From the NCBI GenBank assembly GCA_934047225.1, contig OW204009.1, positions 20,643,161-20,707,160 of the forward strand: DNA of 64,000 nucleotides, written 5' to 3'. The stretch comes from Ypsolopha sequella (Eukaryota; Arthropoda; Insecta; Lepidoptera; Ypsolophidae). Positions within the stretch are counted from its first letter, which is position 1; every line of letters starts with the position of its first letter. The translations under genes were made by a program, and so were the position numbers. Positions 1-9,281 of this stretch are shown here, piece after piece. The notes below the pieces were generated by a model. It did not search any database, was not told the origin of the DNA, and saw only the letters and a program-made list of their open reading frames with translations.

Positions 1-1296
1 CGAGACGGCTCAGTACACAGCAGGGAGGTGAACTGCGGCGTTCCCCAGGGGTCAGTGCTGGGTCCTTTGCTGTGGAACATAGCATATGACGCGGTGCTAT
101 GCGTCGGTCTCCCCGAGGGTGTCACAGTCGTCTGTTACGCAGATGACACTCTCGTTCTGATCGAGGGTGACACCTTCGAGAATACCGTCCGAAGCGCCGA
201 ACTTGGTGTGGCCTGCATCGTGGACAAAATCCACGAGCTTGGGCTACGAGTGGCACCCCAGAAGACCGAGGCTATATGGTTCCACAAACTTCCTCGAAGC
301 CAGGAACCTCCCAGCCTTTCGGTATGTGTCGGCTCGACTCAGGTCCAGATTGGAAGGTACATGAAGTACCTTGGCCTCATCCTCGACAGCCGTTGGGGGT
401 TTGAGGAGCACTTCAGCCGTCAGGTCCTTCGGATTCAGAAGGTAGCCGGTGCACTTCACCGACTGCTGCCTAATCTCGGGGGGCCCAGGGAGGAAGTTCG
501 CCGTCTGTACGCGATGGTAGTGCGGTCTATTGCTCTCTACGGAGCTCCCGTATGGTCCGCAAGACTGGGAATCAGGCGTTGCAGAACTATGTTCTATAGT
601 GTGCAGCGCAAGATGGCAATGCGGATCGCCCGCGGATATCGCACGATATCGTTCCAGGCGGCGACGCTCCTCGCGCGTTTTCCACCGCTTGATATCCTGG
701 CCGATATGGATGAGAGGGTATTTGCCTCAAGTCGTGGCATCGACTGTGGTGGTGAAAATGCGCCCCAAGAGCCGCTGGAGAGGGTGAAGCAGCGGGAACA
801 CCGCGCCGCGCTGGAGTCATGGCACGATAGGCTACATGAGCCGCAAAGTGCCAGACAGCGCGTAGTTGGTGCAATACTGCCCAATTTCTGGACGTGGATG
901 ATGCGAGGCTTCGGACGAGTCACGTACCGGATGACGCAAGTGCTCACAGGGCATGGCTGCTTCGGTGAGTATCTGTGTCGAATCGGACGTGAAGAGACGG
1001 CCCAGTGTCACCATTGTGATGGTGATCTGGACTCGGCGCAGCACACGCTCGAAGAGTGCCCTGCCTGGGACTCCGAGCGGCAGGACCTGGTAAGTCAGGT
1101 TGGGCAGGACCTCTCTCCAACGGCGTTAGTCAATTCTATGCTGACAGGGGAGAGTTCATGGGAAGTCGTTACCAGGTTCTGCGAGAGCGTAATGGTGCGG
1201 AAAGAGGAGGCTGAGCGGGAGAGGGAGAGGGCCAATCCCGCTCGAAGGAGGAGGCACCGAGGAGGAAGAGGTGACCACCTCCATACCGCCCAGTAG
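1..1296 (+). CDS. LINE-A ORF2, C-terminal part (RT, CCHC)
   Basis: The frame is open from base 1 to the TAG at 1294-1296, so 431 codons of the roughly 1,041-codon ORF2 are in the window. Visible are the RT motif GVPQGSVLGPLLWN, the catalytic YADD at about 139-150, the RT thumb and C-terminal region, and the CCHC knuckle CHHCDGDLDSAQHTLEEC near 1009-1062. The protein ends in an Arg-rich tail. The product would reverse-transcribe its own RNA at a nicked telomeric target. The N-terminal endonuclease lies outside the window, so whether the whole gene is intact cannot be seen. Confidence 0.9.
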   Translation, partial: RDGSVHSREVNCGVPQGSVLGPLLWNIAYDAVLCVGLPEGVTVVCYADDTLVLIEGDTFENTVRSAELGVACIVDKIHELGLRVAPQKTEAIWFHKLPRSQEPPSLSVCVGSTQVQIGRYMKYLGLILDSRWGFEEHFSRQVLRIQKVAGALHRLLPNLGGPREEVRRLYAMVVRSIALYGAPVWSARLGIRRCRTMFYSVQRKMAMRIARGYRTISFQAATLLARFPPLDILADMDERVFASSRGIDCGGENAPQEPLERVKQREHRAALESWHDRLHEPQSARQRVVGAILPNFWTWMMRGFGRVTYRMTQVLTGHGCFGEYLCRIGREETAQCHHCDGDLDSAQHTLEECPAWDSERQDLVSQVGQDLSPTALVNSMLTGESSWEVVTRFCESVMVRKEEAERERERANPARRRRHRGGRGDHLHTAQ

Positions 1297-1668
1297 TTCG
1301 GGCATAGAATAAGACTACGGTATCCCCTGCCTATCGTAAAAGGCGACTAAAAGGGGCTCCCGAGCTGCGGATGCGTGGGGTGGGGGCCCTTCGTATCTAC
1401 TAAACAGCTCCGGGAGGATGGCAGCACGATGTGGTCTCGTGCTGCCTTGGCACCGAGAGGGTGCAAGGGGAAGCAATACTCAGCTTCCCCAGGGAGGGCC
1501 GCAGACGCGGCGTTGCGCCAGAGGGGCACCGGTGCGTTCCACAGGAGATCCCGGAGCCCCTTGATTGGCGTGGAGGAAGGCCACCATGGGGTTTTAGCCG
1601 GTAAGAGTCCGGCATAACCTCTCCCGCTCCCCCAAGCCGGAAGGTATCCATGAAGGATTTCCCCATGT
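1297..1668 (+). other. LINE-A 3' UTR with conserved hairpin/pseudoknot block
   Basis: This 3' UTR is nearly the same in all five LINE-A copies. Near 1324-1352 is a block in which CCCCT pairs with AGGGG, and inside it GCCT (1329-1332) pairs with AGGC (1341-1344). In other copies the loop GTC can also pair with the following GAC. Here the loop reads ATC, which breaks that third pairing. In SART-type LINEs the 3' UTR is known to be read by the RT; a role for this block is inference. Confidence 0.6.
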
Positions 1669-1688
1669 AAAAAAAAAAAAAAAAAAAA

Positions 1689-1720
1689 GGTTAGGTTAGG
1701 TTAGGTTAGGTTAGGTTAGG
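1689..1720 (+). repeat. (TTAGG)n telomeric repeat, about 6 units
   Basis: A perfect GGTTA-phase array lies between the poly(A) of copy A1 and the poly(T) of copy H1. TTAGG is the ancestral arthropod telomere repeat. Confidence 0.97.
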
Positions 1721-1732
1721 TTTTTTTTTTTT

Positions 1733-2212
1733 ATTAATAACACGCAAGTGCTATGGACATTGATCGCCATACCTTTTTTAGTCATGTTTTATTTGTTAAA
1801 TTTGTTTGTTACTTCTCCTTTTCGCTCCTTACATAAAATATATTAGTTTTTAGGTGATATAATTTTTTTTTTTTTTATGTGAATTAAGTTGTTACAATTG
1901 AGATTAAATTGACCCTTACTTATAACTAGTTACAAATATAAATATATCTATGATATCTTTTTTTTTTTGTTTTTTTTTTGTTTTTTTTTTTTTTTTTATA
2001 TGTTTTTTTATGTCGTTATTATTATGATCATTATTTCTATGTACATATAATTTTTTTTTTTTTTTTTGTTTTCTTGTTTTTAATTTTTTTTTTTTTTTTT
2101 TTTAATTTTTTTGTTTTTATTTATGAATATTATATATAATCCTACTACATGATACATATTTTGTTTTTAAAATAAGTTCTTACTTCAGTTATACAAAATT
2201 TTAATTAATATG
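1733..2212 (-). other. LINE-H 3' UTR
   Basis: It aligns by eye with 3952-4420 and 32556-33000. It ends in the TATGG/CCATA terminal hairpin and holds long T runs on the + strand (A runs in the element sense) at about 1861-2113. No open frame is credible here. Confidence 0.8.
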
Positions 2213-2803
2213 TGGTCGGGCTTTAGCCACCGACGACCGAATTTTTATAATGAATTTTGATATTTATGGCAAACGAAATTTGGCAATTAGAAACTCTTTG
2301 TTTTATTATTATTATCTACTTGACAGACCCTTGAAAATGAAATTGGCTCACAATTTGGAAAGATGAAGGAAGAAAAAGGGGAGACTCACGTAGCTACGTA
2401 GGTAATATCCAAATTCCTGGAGCTCCAGCAATGCGAAGATCACTTTTACACTTCACCAAAGTTCAAAGTCTCTTATATTCGGTATTTTAAGTATTTTAGT
2501 TCCAATTTAATTATTAGCGCAGCATGCGTGTCGCCATACTTTTTTTCCGAGAGATAGTTTTTTTGCCTGCGTCTGCGGGGTCAGACGCACGGAGGGGGGT
2601 GCGGTCCATTGCTTCATTTGACGGATAACAGATGGAGCCACGAGTCAAAAAAAGGATTAGGGGTTTAATTTTGGATGGGAAAAGAAAAAAGGGATTAATT
2701 GCAAGCCAATACATTTTCCCCCCACTTGAAATCACTGGGGATTTCATAGGTCAAGCCAGGTAAGTTGACTACCCTAACCTAGTATACGAATATCTATACG
2801 AGA
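2213..2803. other. Unexplained 591-bp segment inside LINE-H copy H1
   Basis: Left of 2213 the sequence follows the LINE-H 3' UTR; from 2804 it follows the ORF2 endonuclease region of H3 (38258 onward). The stretch between matches no other part of the window. It holds a perfect 8-bp hairpin, TGCGTCTG / CAGACGCA, near 2569-2590. It also holds GGC-TTTA-GCC near 2220, a CAG/GTAAGT splice-donor-like string near 2757-2765, and a CCCTAACCTA string near 2772. No clear ORF, terminal inverted repeat or target duplication was seen. It could be filler at a deletion, a template switch onto another RNA, or the remnant of another insertion. Confidence 0.6.
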
Positions 2804-3669
2804 TTGATGTTGTCCAGGGAGATGTTACTCTCGGCTAAGCCAGACTTCACGTGGAGTTGGAATTCTCGCCAGTTTGCCTTCTTGACGTTAAACCTGCGAG
2901 TGGTAGTGGGTTCTAGAGCCACTAACTCTCTGTCCAGTCGCAAGGCGAAGGTAATGGCATTGTGGTCTGACGTTGTCATACCACGGTCCACTCTCCAGTT
3001 TTCAATCCTGCCTAGCAGAGATTGACTACACGCAGTAACATCCACTATGCTGCTGTATAGTCTACCTCCCCTGTATGTCTCAAACGTGGGGGTTTCCCCC
3101 CTGTTGAGAACATGGAACTCCATCTCGTCGAGGAAGGCGCTGTAGGCTATTCCCCTGGGGTCGTCGTGCTTGCTACCCCACCAGAGGCTCCACGCGTTTA
3201 CGTCCCCGCCTATGAGAATGTTGCTGGTGTTGAGCTTTTTGCATTTTTGTTCAACACTCTGCAAGTTCACATTGATGTCTTGATCCCCCTCGAAGTACAC
3301 CGATAGCACTGCCAGCTTGAGGCTGCCCGCCACCAGGGTCACCGCTGCCTCAGTCTCGGTCACCAACTGTGGGTCGTGAATTACCCTCAGTTGGTCTCCG
3401 AAAATGATGACAGCAGCTTTCACTGGTTTTGTGCGATTAAGGGTGCACTGAATGACTTGTGCGCCGGGGTAGGTGCTCATATTGCCACTACGTCCCACAT
3501 AGGGTTCCTGTACCAGGGCAATAGAGACCCCGCGTCCCTTGGCTGCCTGTATCAGCTCCTGCGTCGCCAGTTTGTTGCGCTGCAGGTTAGCCTGAATTAC
3601 TAGCAGTTTGCTATGGGAAGCACTCGGGGGGGGAGAGGTGGGGGTGGTATCGTTGCCCTTAGCAGTAGC
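2794..3669 (-). pseudogene. LINE-H ORF2 fragment, endonuclease domain only
   Basis: On the minus strand this encodes the apurinic-like endonuclease (EEP family) that nicks the telomeric target. Visible are QANLQR, VQEPYVG, GGDVNAWSLWWGS, IVDVTAC and the catalytic TSDHNAI. Homology stops at 2804 and a stop follows in the unrelated segment, so no RT is attached. The frame is open up to the ORF1 stop region without an AUG before VQEPYVG, as in the other copies. It cannot move on its own. Confidence 0.85.
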
Positions 3670-3912
3670 TCACACGCGAGCGAGCTATGGCGTCCATCTT
3701 TTGTTTTTCTGGACACTCATTGTCGTATGCTGCGTGCGCTTTTGATGTTGGGGTGTGGGCCTGTTCACAGTTTTTGCATTTCGGGAGAGCATTCTCCTTC
3801 CTGCTGCGACATTTCTCCCAGGAGTGATTTCCCCCGCAGAATCCGCAGAGGTCCTCCTTCTCCCGGCAGAGGCTTTTTGTGTGGCCGTATCCCCAGCACC
3901 TGGAGCACTGGA
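3659..3912 (-). pseudogene. LINE-H ORF1 C-terminal fragment (zinc knuckles)
   Basis: The last 84 codons of ORF1 remain, ending with the TAA at 3661-3659. They contain the CCHC knuckle CSRCWGYGHTKSLC and two further Cys/His clusters, CGFCGGNHSWEKC and CKNCEQAHTPTSKAHAAYDNEC. ORF1 is the RNA-binding Gag-like protein of R1-clade LINEs. The upstream part was never inserted or was lost: the sequence passes into TTAGG repeats at 3913. Confidence 0.82.
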
Positions 3913-3927
3913 TTAGGTTAGGTTAGG
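3913..3927 (+). repeat. (TTAGG)3
   Basis: Three units separate copies H1 and H2. The first unit overlaps a TTAGG string native to the LINE-H ORF1. Confidence 0.9.
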
Positions 3928-3951
3928 TTTTTTTTTTTTTTTTTTTTTTTT

Positions 3952-4497
3952 AATAAAACGCAAGTGCTATGGACATTGATCGCCATACCTTTTTTAGTCA
4001 TGTTTAATTTGTTTAATTTGTGCTTTACTTCTCCTTTTCGCTCCTTACATAAAATATATTAGTTTTTAGGTAATATAAATTTTTTTTTGTGAATTAAGTT
4101 GTTACAATTGAGATTAAATTGACCCTTACTTATAACTAGTTACAAATATAAATAAATCTATGATTTTTTTTTTTTTTTTTTTTTATATATATATAATATT
4201 TTTTTTATTTTTTTTTTATTTTTTTTTTATTTTTTTTTTTTTTAGTTGTTAATGTCATTATTATTATTATGATGATTTTTTTGTTTTTATGTATATATAT
4301 ATTTTTTTTTTTTTTTTTTATGAATATTAAATATTATACTACTACACGATACATATTTTATTTTTAAAATAAGTTGCCACTACAATTATACAAAATTTTA
4401 ATTAATATGGATATGAAAATTTTACAATTATGGAATTACAAATACTACAAACAAACACCTTTATTGTGAGAAGGTGGGACGCCCAACTTTACCCGGC
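3952..4497 (-). other. LINE-H 3' UTR with long homopolymer runs
   Basis: The AT-rich 546-nt 3' UTR has several A-runs in the element sense (T-runs on + at about 4165-4320). The sequence next to the tail can form the TATGG/CCATA hairpin. No gene is seen. Confidence 0.8.
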
Positions 4498-6248
4498 TCA
4501 GACGACTGGGGTGCCGCCCGTGCCGCCACTCAGCATGGCGTCAGCCACTGACGTGTCTCGGTTCCTCCAGGCCATTTTTAAATTATACTCTTTGATCGTG
4601 CCGGTCTCAGCTGCCAGGGCGTTCATTATTAGCCGAACTATGGCATCGTTCTTTCGGCGAGCCGTGTAATACACACAGCTGCCGGTATGCCTTGACACCG
4701 CCACGACCGCGTGATGGATGCTGCTGTGCAACTGCTGGGTGACTTTCGCAGTTCTTACGATCACCACTCTCTCCCACGTAAGTCCTTGAGCCTCGTGGAT
4801 TGTGTGGATACGCGACCCTTGTTGCTTACCATAACCCAGACCTTCTAGGAAGGCTTTTTCGGCCTGGGTGTGTACAAGGTAGAGCGTGTTATGCTCGTTT
4901 CTTGGAGGTCGCGTCTCTTCGTAGGATTCCAGAGTCAAGGACCGTGTTTGAGCCTTGGACGAGTATATGCCACTGTAGATCTCCCTTAGGGCATATGCTA
5001 CGTCCATGGGGTTTCGGTGTGTGCACAGCAGTTGTTTTGTTATGCTACCAAAAAGACTGGGACTAAGGTACCTCATCGGGAAGAGGTTTTCTCTGTCAAT
5101 GAAAGGGACCTGGTTTTGGTCACCCAGGAGCAAGATTTTGCTGGCGCCGACTATCCTGGTTGCTAACACGATGGCTCCAAAGTGGCTCATGAGAGCCTCA
5201 TCGACTATAAGCCGACGGAAGCTCTCGCCCTCGCGAATGCCTTTTACTAGCAATGAGGCCATCGTGCGCACCCTGAATTTTGCAGTTCTGCCAAGCTTGT
5301 CCTCCAGCTTTTGACGGAGGTCTCTCGCTCCTTCTAGGGTGGACGTTGTTACCAGGTCCGTTTCATTGTCAAAGTTGTTGACTACCCAGGTTGTTTTTCC
5401 ACTACCTGGGACCCCGTGTACCCATTCCATTTCTGGTGTCAGCATTTGTACAGCGGCTTCGGTGGGTTCAGAATCCCCTAGCAGTTTGTTTGCTGTTGTA
5501 ACGATTCTGTCCTCCAGCATTATCCGTGTACACTTGGCGACAACCACAATGGGGTCATCCACTGGGGTGGTGAAAACTGGTTTCCCCATCCGGTTTGACT
5601 CATTTTCATCCAGTTCCACAAAACCACTGGTGCCATTGAACGCGGCCATGTACTCCCCCGCCATTGTTCCCCCCAATACTTGGAAGGTAGCGTTGTTGTA
5701 CACCGCCGCGTCGCACTCCTCGAGTTTGGAATGTAACAATTGCTCGTTCCCCCGACGATAGGCTCGGAGGATTGTTCGGCATGTTTCTTGTTTAGAAACA
5801 ACTGTGCCTTTGAGCATCGCTACGTACTCCAGGAGTGCATTGGACAAGTGGTCCGATGGAGTGGTGGGTGTAACGAGTTCCGGTCGGGCAACCAGGCCCC
5901 TGTAGGATTTTGATGGGTTTGTTCGGGTTATTCCTGAGACTGTCCCTGATGAGGTTGTGGGTCTGGGGGGTGTGAGTGTGTCCGAGTGTTTCTTTATTCG
6001 TGATGCAATGTTCGTGAAGCAACCGACTGCTGCTCTGGTCATGGTTGACAACACTCCTTCCGACTCCTTTTGGCGAGGGGGCGGCTGTCTCTCACCTGCG
6101 ATTTTTTCTTGCAGCCTTTCTGAACCGCTAAGTTCTGGACTTGCTATTGGGTAGCCCCAGCTGTCGGTGGGGGTGGAAGATTCATCGAGACGGTACGGTC
6201 TTAGATAACTGAGGTTTTGGCCTCTGTCCTCGTAAACCACCATCTCGT
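4498..6248 (-). pseudogene. LINE-H ORF2 fragment: virus-type SF1 helicase
   Basis: This is an open frame without RT or endonuclease. It covers the second half of the C-terminal extension and the full SF1 helicase. Motifs seen in order: Walker A GVPGSGKTT, Walker B IVDEA, motif III LLLGDQNQVPF, CTHRNP, TIHEAQGLTWERVV, and motif VI HAVVAVSRHT. That set matches the helicase of alphavirus-like positive-strand RNA viruses, not cellular Pif1 or RecD. The ORF is undisturbed, but it has no promoter or AUG context of its own, so it is a dead 5'-truncated copy. It differs from H3 at a handful of residues, for example His for Asn just before the Walker A loop. Confidence 0.88.
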
Positions 6249-6314
6249 GGTTAGGTTAGGTTAGGTTAGGTTAGGTTAGGTTAGGTTAGGTTAGGTTAGG
6301 TTAGGTTAGGTTAG
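6249..6314 (+). repeat. (TTAGG)n, about 13 units
   Basis: This is the longest array in the window, between the 5' ends of copies H2 and A2. Its last TTAG merges with TAGAAC of LINE-A, a 3-4 bp microhomology. Confidence 0.97.
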
Positions 6315-8221
6315 AACTGCCAATCTGGTCCGACGATCTGGAGGTATCAAAACCAGAGCTGACCTGCGCCGTCAAACGCCTAGCAGCGCGCAACACCGCC
6401 CCTGGCCCAGACGGTATCCCGGGTCGGGCATGGGTGCTCGCCATGGTGGAGCTAGGAGACAGGCTAAGGCGGTTGTTTACAAGCTGTCTCCGCATTGGCC
6501 AGTTCCCACGCACCTGGAAGGAGGCCAGGCTGGTGCTTCTGGTGAAGGAGGGCAGAGATCCGGACTCTCCATCCGGTTACCGACCCATATGCCTCTTAGA
6601 TGAAGTGGGCAAACTATTCGAAAGAATAATTGCCCACCGTCTAAACTCACATCTTGTGAGAGTGGGCCCCGACCTGTCTGACAGCCAGTTCGGCTTTCGA
6701 CAGGGTCGATCAACATTGGACGCAATTCTCCGTGTTCGACACATGTCGAACCGGGTGGTCTCCCAGGGCGGGGTAGTGTTGGCGATCAGTTTAGACATAG
6801 TGAACGCTTTCAACTCCCTACCCTGGAGTGCGATCAGAAGGGCGTTGATTGATCACGACGTCCCTTCTTATCTGCAACGGATCATAGGGGCCTACCTGAG
6901 CGACAGGACAATTAAATATACGGGTCGAGACGGCTCAGTACACAGCAGGGAGGTGAACTGCGGCGTTCCCCAGGGGTCAGTGCTGGGTCCCTTGCTGTGG
7001 AACATAGCATATGACGCGGTGCTATGCGTCGGTCTCCCCGAGGGTGTCACAGTCGTCTGTTACGCAGATGACACTCTCGTTCTGATCGAGGGTGACACCT
7101 TCGAGAATACCGTCCGAAGCGCCGAACTTGGTGTGGCCTGCATCGTGGACAAAATCCACGAGCTTGGGCTACGAGTGGCACCCCAGAAGACCGAGGCTAT
7201 ATGGTTCCACAAGCTTCCTCGAAGCCAGGAACCTCCCAGCCTTTCGGTATGTGTCGGCTCGACTCAGGTCCAGATTGGAAGGTACATGAAGTACCTTGGC
7301 CTCATCCTCGACAGCCGTTGGGGGTTTGAGGAGCACTTCAGCCGTCAGGTCCTTCGGATTCAGAAGGTAGCCGGTGCACTTCACCGACTGCTGCCTAATC
7401 TCGGGGGGCCCAGGGAGGAAGTTCGCCGTCTGTACGCGATGGTAGTGCGGTCTATTGCTCTCTACGGAGCTCCCGTATGGTCCGCAAGACTGGGAATCAG
7501 GCGTTGCAGAACTATGTTCTATAGTGTGCAGCGCAAGATGGCAATGCGGATCGCCCGCGGATATCGCACGATTTCGTTCCAGGCGGCGACGCTCCTGGCG
7601 CGTTTTCCACCGCTTGATATCCTGGCCGATATGGATGAGAGGGTATTTGCCTCAAGTCGTGGCATCGACTGTGGTGGTGAAAATGCGCCCCAAGAGCCGC
7701 TGGAGAGGGTGAAGCAGCGGGAACACCGCGCCGCACTGGAGTCATGGCACGATAGGCTACATGAGCCGCAAAGTGCCAGACAGCGCGTAGTTGGTGCAAT
7801 ACTGCCCAATTTCTGGACGTGGATGATGCGAGGCTTCGGACGAGTCACGTACCGGATGACGCAAGTGCTCACAGGGCATGGCTGCTTCGGTGAGTATCTG
7901 TGTCGAATCGGACGTGAAGAGACGGCCCAGTGTCACCATTGTGATGGTGATCTGGACTCGGCGCAGCACACGCTCGAAGAGTGTCCTGCCTGGGACTCCG
8001 AGCGGCAGGACCTGGTAAGTCAGGTTGGGCAGGACCTCTCTCCACCGGCGTTAGTCAATTCTATGCTGACAGGGGAGAGTTCATGGGAAGCCGTTACCAG
8101 GTTCTGCGAGAGCGTAATGGTGCGGAAAGAGGAGGCTGAGCGGGAGAGGGAGAGGGCCAATCCCGCTCGAAGGAGGAGGCACCGAGGAGGAAGAGGTGAC
8201 CACCTCCATACCGCCCAGTAG
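6314..8221 (+). pseudogene. LINE-A ORF2, RT to C terminus, 5'-truncated
   Basis: The frame is open from the truncation point to TAG. It contains APGPDGIPG, YRPICLLDEVGKLFERIIAHRL, FGFRQGRSTLDAI, SLDIVNAFNSLPW (RT motif A), CGVPQGSVLGP (motif B), YADDTLVL (motif C), the CCHC knuckle and the basic tail. The endonuclease is absent because the insertion is truncated. The first ATG in frame (6434) is internal and not a true start. The domain is whole enough to fold but cannot act as an autonomous element. Confidence 0.9.
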
Positions 8222-8590
8222 TTTGGGCATAGAATAAGACTACGGTATCCCCTGCCTGTCGTAAAAGGCGACTAAAAGGGGCTCCCGAGCTGCGGATGCG
8301 TGGGGTGGGGGCCCTTCGTATCTACTAAACAGCTCCGGGAGGATGGCAGCACGATGTGGTCTCGTGCTGCCTTGGCACCGAGAGGGTGCAAGGGGAAGGA
8401 ATACTCAGCTTCCCCAGGGAGGGCCGCAGACGCGGCGTTGCGCCAAAGGGGCACCGGTGCGTTCCACAGGAGATCCCGGAGCCCCTTGATTGGCGTGGAG
8501 GAAGGCCACCATGGGGTTTTAGCCGGTAAGAGTCCGGCATAACCTCTCCCGCTCCCCCAAGCCGGAAGGTATCCATGAAGGATTTCCCCA

Positions 8591-8593
<3 letters not shown>
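8222..8593 (+). other. LINE-A 3' UTR
   Basis: It carries the conserved CCCCT-GCCT-GTC-AGGC-GAC-AGGGG block near 8249-8281, with all pairings possible. The rest is GC-rich and has no credible gene. Confidence 0.65.
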
Positions 8594-8622
<29 letters not shown>

Positions 8623-8624
<2 letters not shown>

Positions 8625-8644
8625 TTAGGTTAGGTTAGGTTAGG
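8623..8644 (+). repeat. (TTAGG)n, about 4 units
   Basis: It lies between the poly(A) of A2 and the poly(T) of N1. Confidence 0.97.
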
Positions 8645-8661
8645 TTTTTTTTTTTTTTTTT

Positions 8662-9281
8662 AATATAATACAATCACCTTTTTGATTGTCAGGCTCTCCC
8701 CTGACTTGGGTGGTCAGAGGCCTTTTAATCTAATCAATTAATTTTTAGCTGACCCTTTCTTTGGGTGTGTTTTGGGGAGGGTCTTCCGTCTGAATTAATT
8801 AAACGACATCATGTTTACTATATAAATAAATATAAACATTACTTATTCTATAATTAAGTTTAAATAATTTAATGCTTATGTTATGTTTTCTTCTGTTATT
8901 TTTTGTATTCATGTTTTTTTTTTTTTTTTTTTTTTTTTCTCCTCTTATTTTTTGTATTCATGTTTGTTTATTTTTTTTTATTGTTTTTTATTTCCTTCTT
9001 TTTTTTTAATTATTTATTTCTTATTACACATTATGATACGTACGTATAACATACATTTATTCTAGATTATCCTGGACGAAAGAGCCTCCCCGAGCCTGTG
9101 TTTTGTTTTCTTAATTACACAATTGTTTTTTCATTAATTACTTATTATTTCAATAAAAAAAAAATCAATTAATTACATGCAGAGTTTACAATAACAAAAT
9201 CCAAAATAAAAATACAAAATAAAACTTATAAATTATCCCTTAAAAATATCACAAATTTAATCACAGTTCAAAATTCCTTAC
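8662..9281 (-). other. LINE-N 3' UTR
   Basis: This 620-nt AT-rich 3' UTR has long T runs on the + strand near 8917-9010. Next to the tail are two hairpins: CAATCA / TGATTG near 8671-8688 and GTCAGG / CCTGAC near 8688-8705. A 60-aa T-rich frame at 8883-9065 is translated low-complexity sequence, not a gene. Confidence 0.7.

Larger units (their letters stand above)
1..1688 (+). mobile_element. LINE-A copy A1, R1-clade telomeric LINE, cut by window edge
   Basis: This is the 3' part of a non-LTR retrotransposon that continues off the left edge. It holds the C-terminal part of ORF2, a 372-nt 3' UTR and an A20 tail at 1669-1688. The tail abuts GGTTAGG repeats. Compared with the complete copy at 40186-46041 it differs at scattered bases only, so it is a young copy of the same family. 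SART/TRAS-type identity is inferred from insertion in TTAGG repeats, R1-like RT motifs and the CCHC end of ORF2. Confidence 0.93.
1721..3912 (-). mobile_element. LINE-H copy H1, 5'-truncated and internally rearranged
   Basis: On the minus strand this reads from the end of ORF1, through the ORF2 endonuclease, into a 591-bp unrelated segment (2213-2803), then the LINE-H 3' UTR (1733-2212) and the tail (poly-T on + at 1721-1732). The RT, RNase H and helicase parts are missing. The 5' break is at an internal TTAGG-like string of ORF1: ATTAGG here, ATTAGGGG in copy H3 near 39362. Confidence 0.85.
3928..6248 (-). mobile_element. LINE-H copy H2, 5'-truncated, helicase end only
   Basis: The tail (poly-T on + at 3928-3951) abuts TTAGG, followed on the minus strand by the 3' UTR (3952-4497) and the last 583 codons of ORF2. 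The 5' end stops at CTCGTG, next to a 13-unit TTAGG array. This is the usual form of a 5'-truncated LINE made by target-primed reverse transcription. Confidence 0.92.
6314..8622 (+). mobile_element. LINE-A copy A2, 5'-truncated
   Basis: It starts inside ORF2 (equivalent to about 43741 in A5) and runs through the 3' UTR (8222-8593) to an A29 tail at 8594-8622, then GGTTAGG. The coding part is uninterrupted. It shares small variants with A3, such as TTTGGGCATAG after the stop, suggesting a common subfamily. The two have different 5' break points, so they are separate insertions. Confidence 0.94.

Noticed and set aside
594..947. 117-codon open frame on the minus strand, repeated in every LINE-A copy
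   Set aside because: It lies wholly opposite the RT/CCHC coding frame, has no recognisable domain, and follows from codon bias of the real ORF2.
1689..1720. Short regular repeats as a possible CRISPR array
   Set aside because: The unit is 5 bp with no spacers and matches the insect telomere repeat; the DNA is eukaryotic.
2514..2747. 77-codon minus-strand frame in the unknown segment
   Set aside because: No domain, poor composition and no homolog in the window; not enough to call a gene.
8883..9065. 60-codon Phe-rich frame
   Set aside because: It is a translation of T-runs in the LINE-N 3' UTR.
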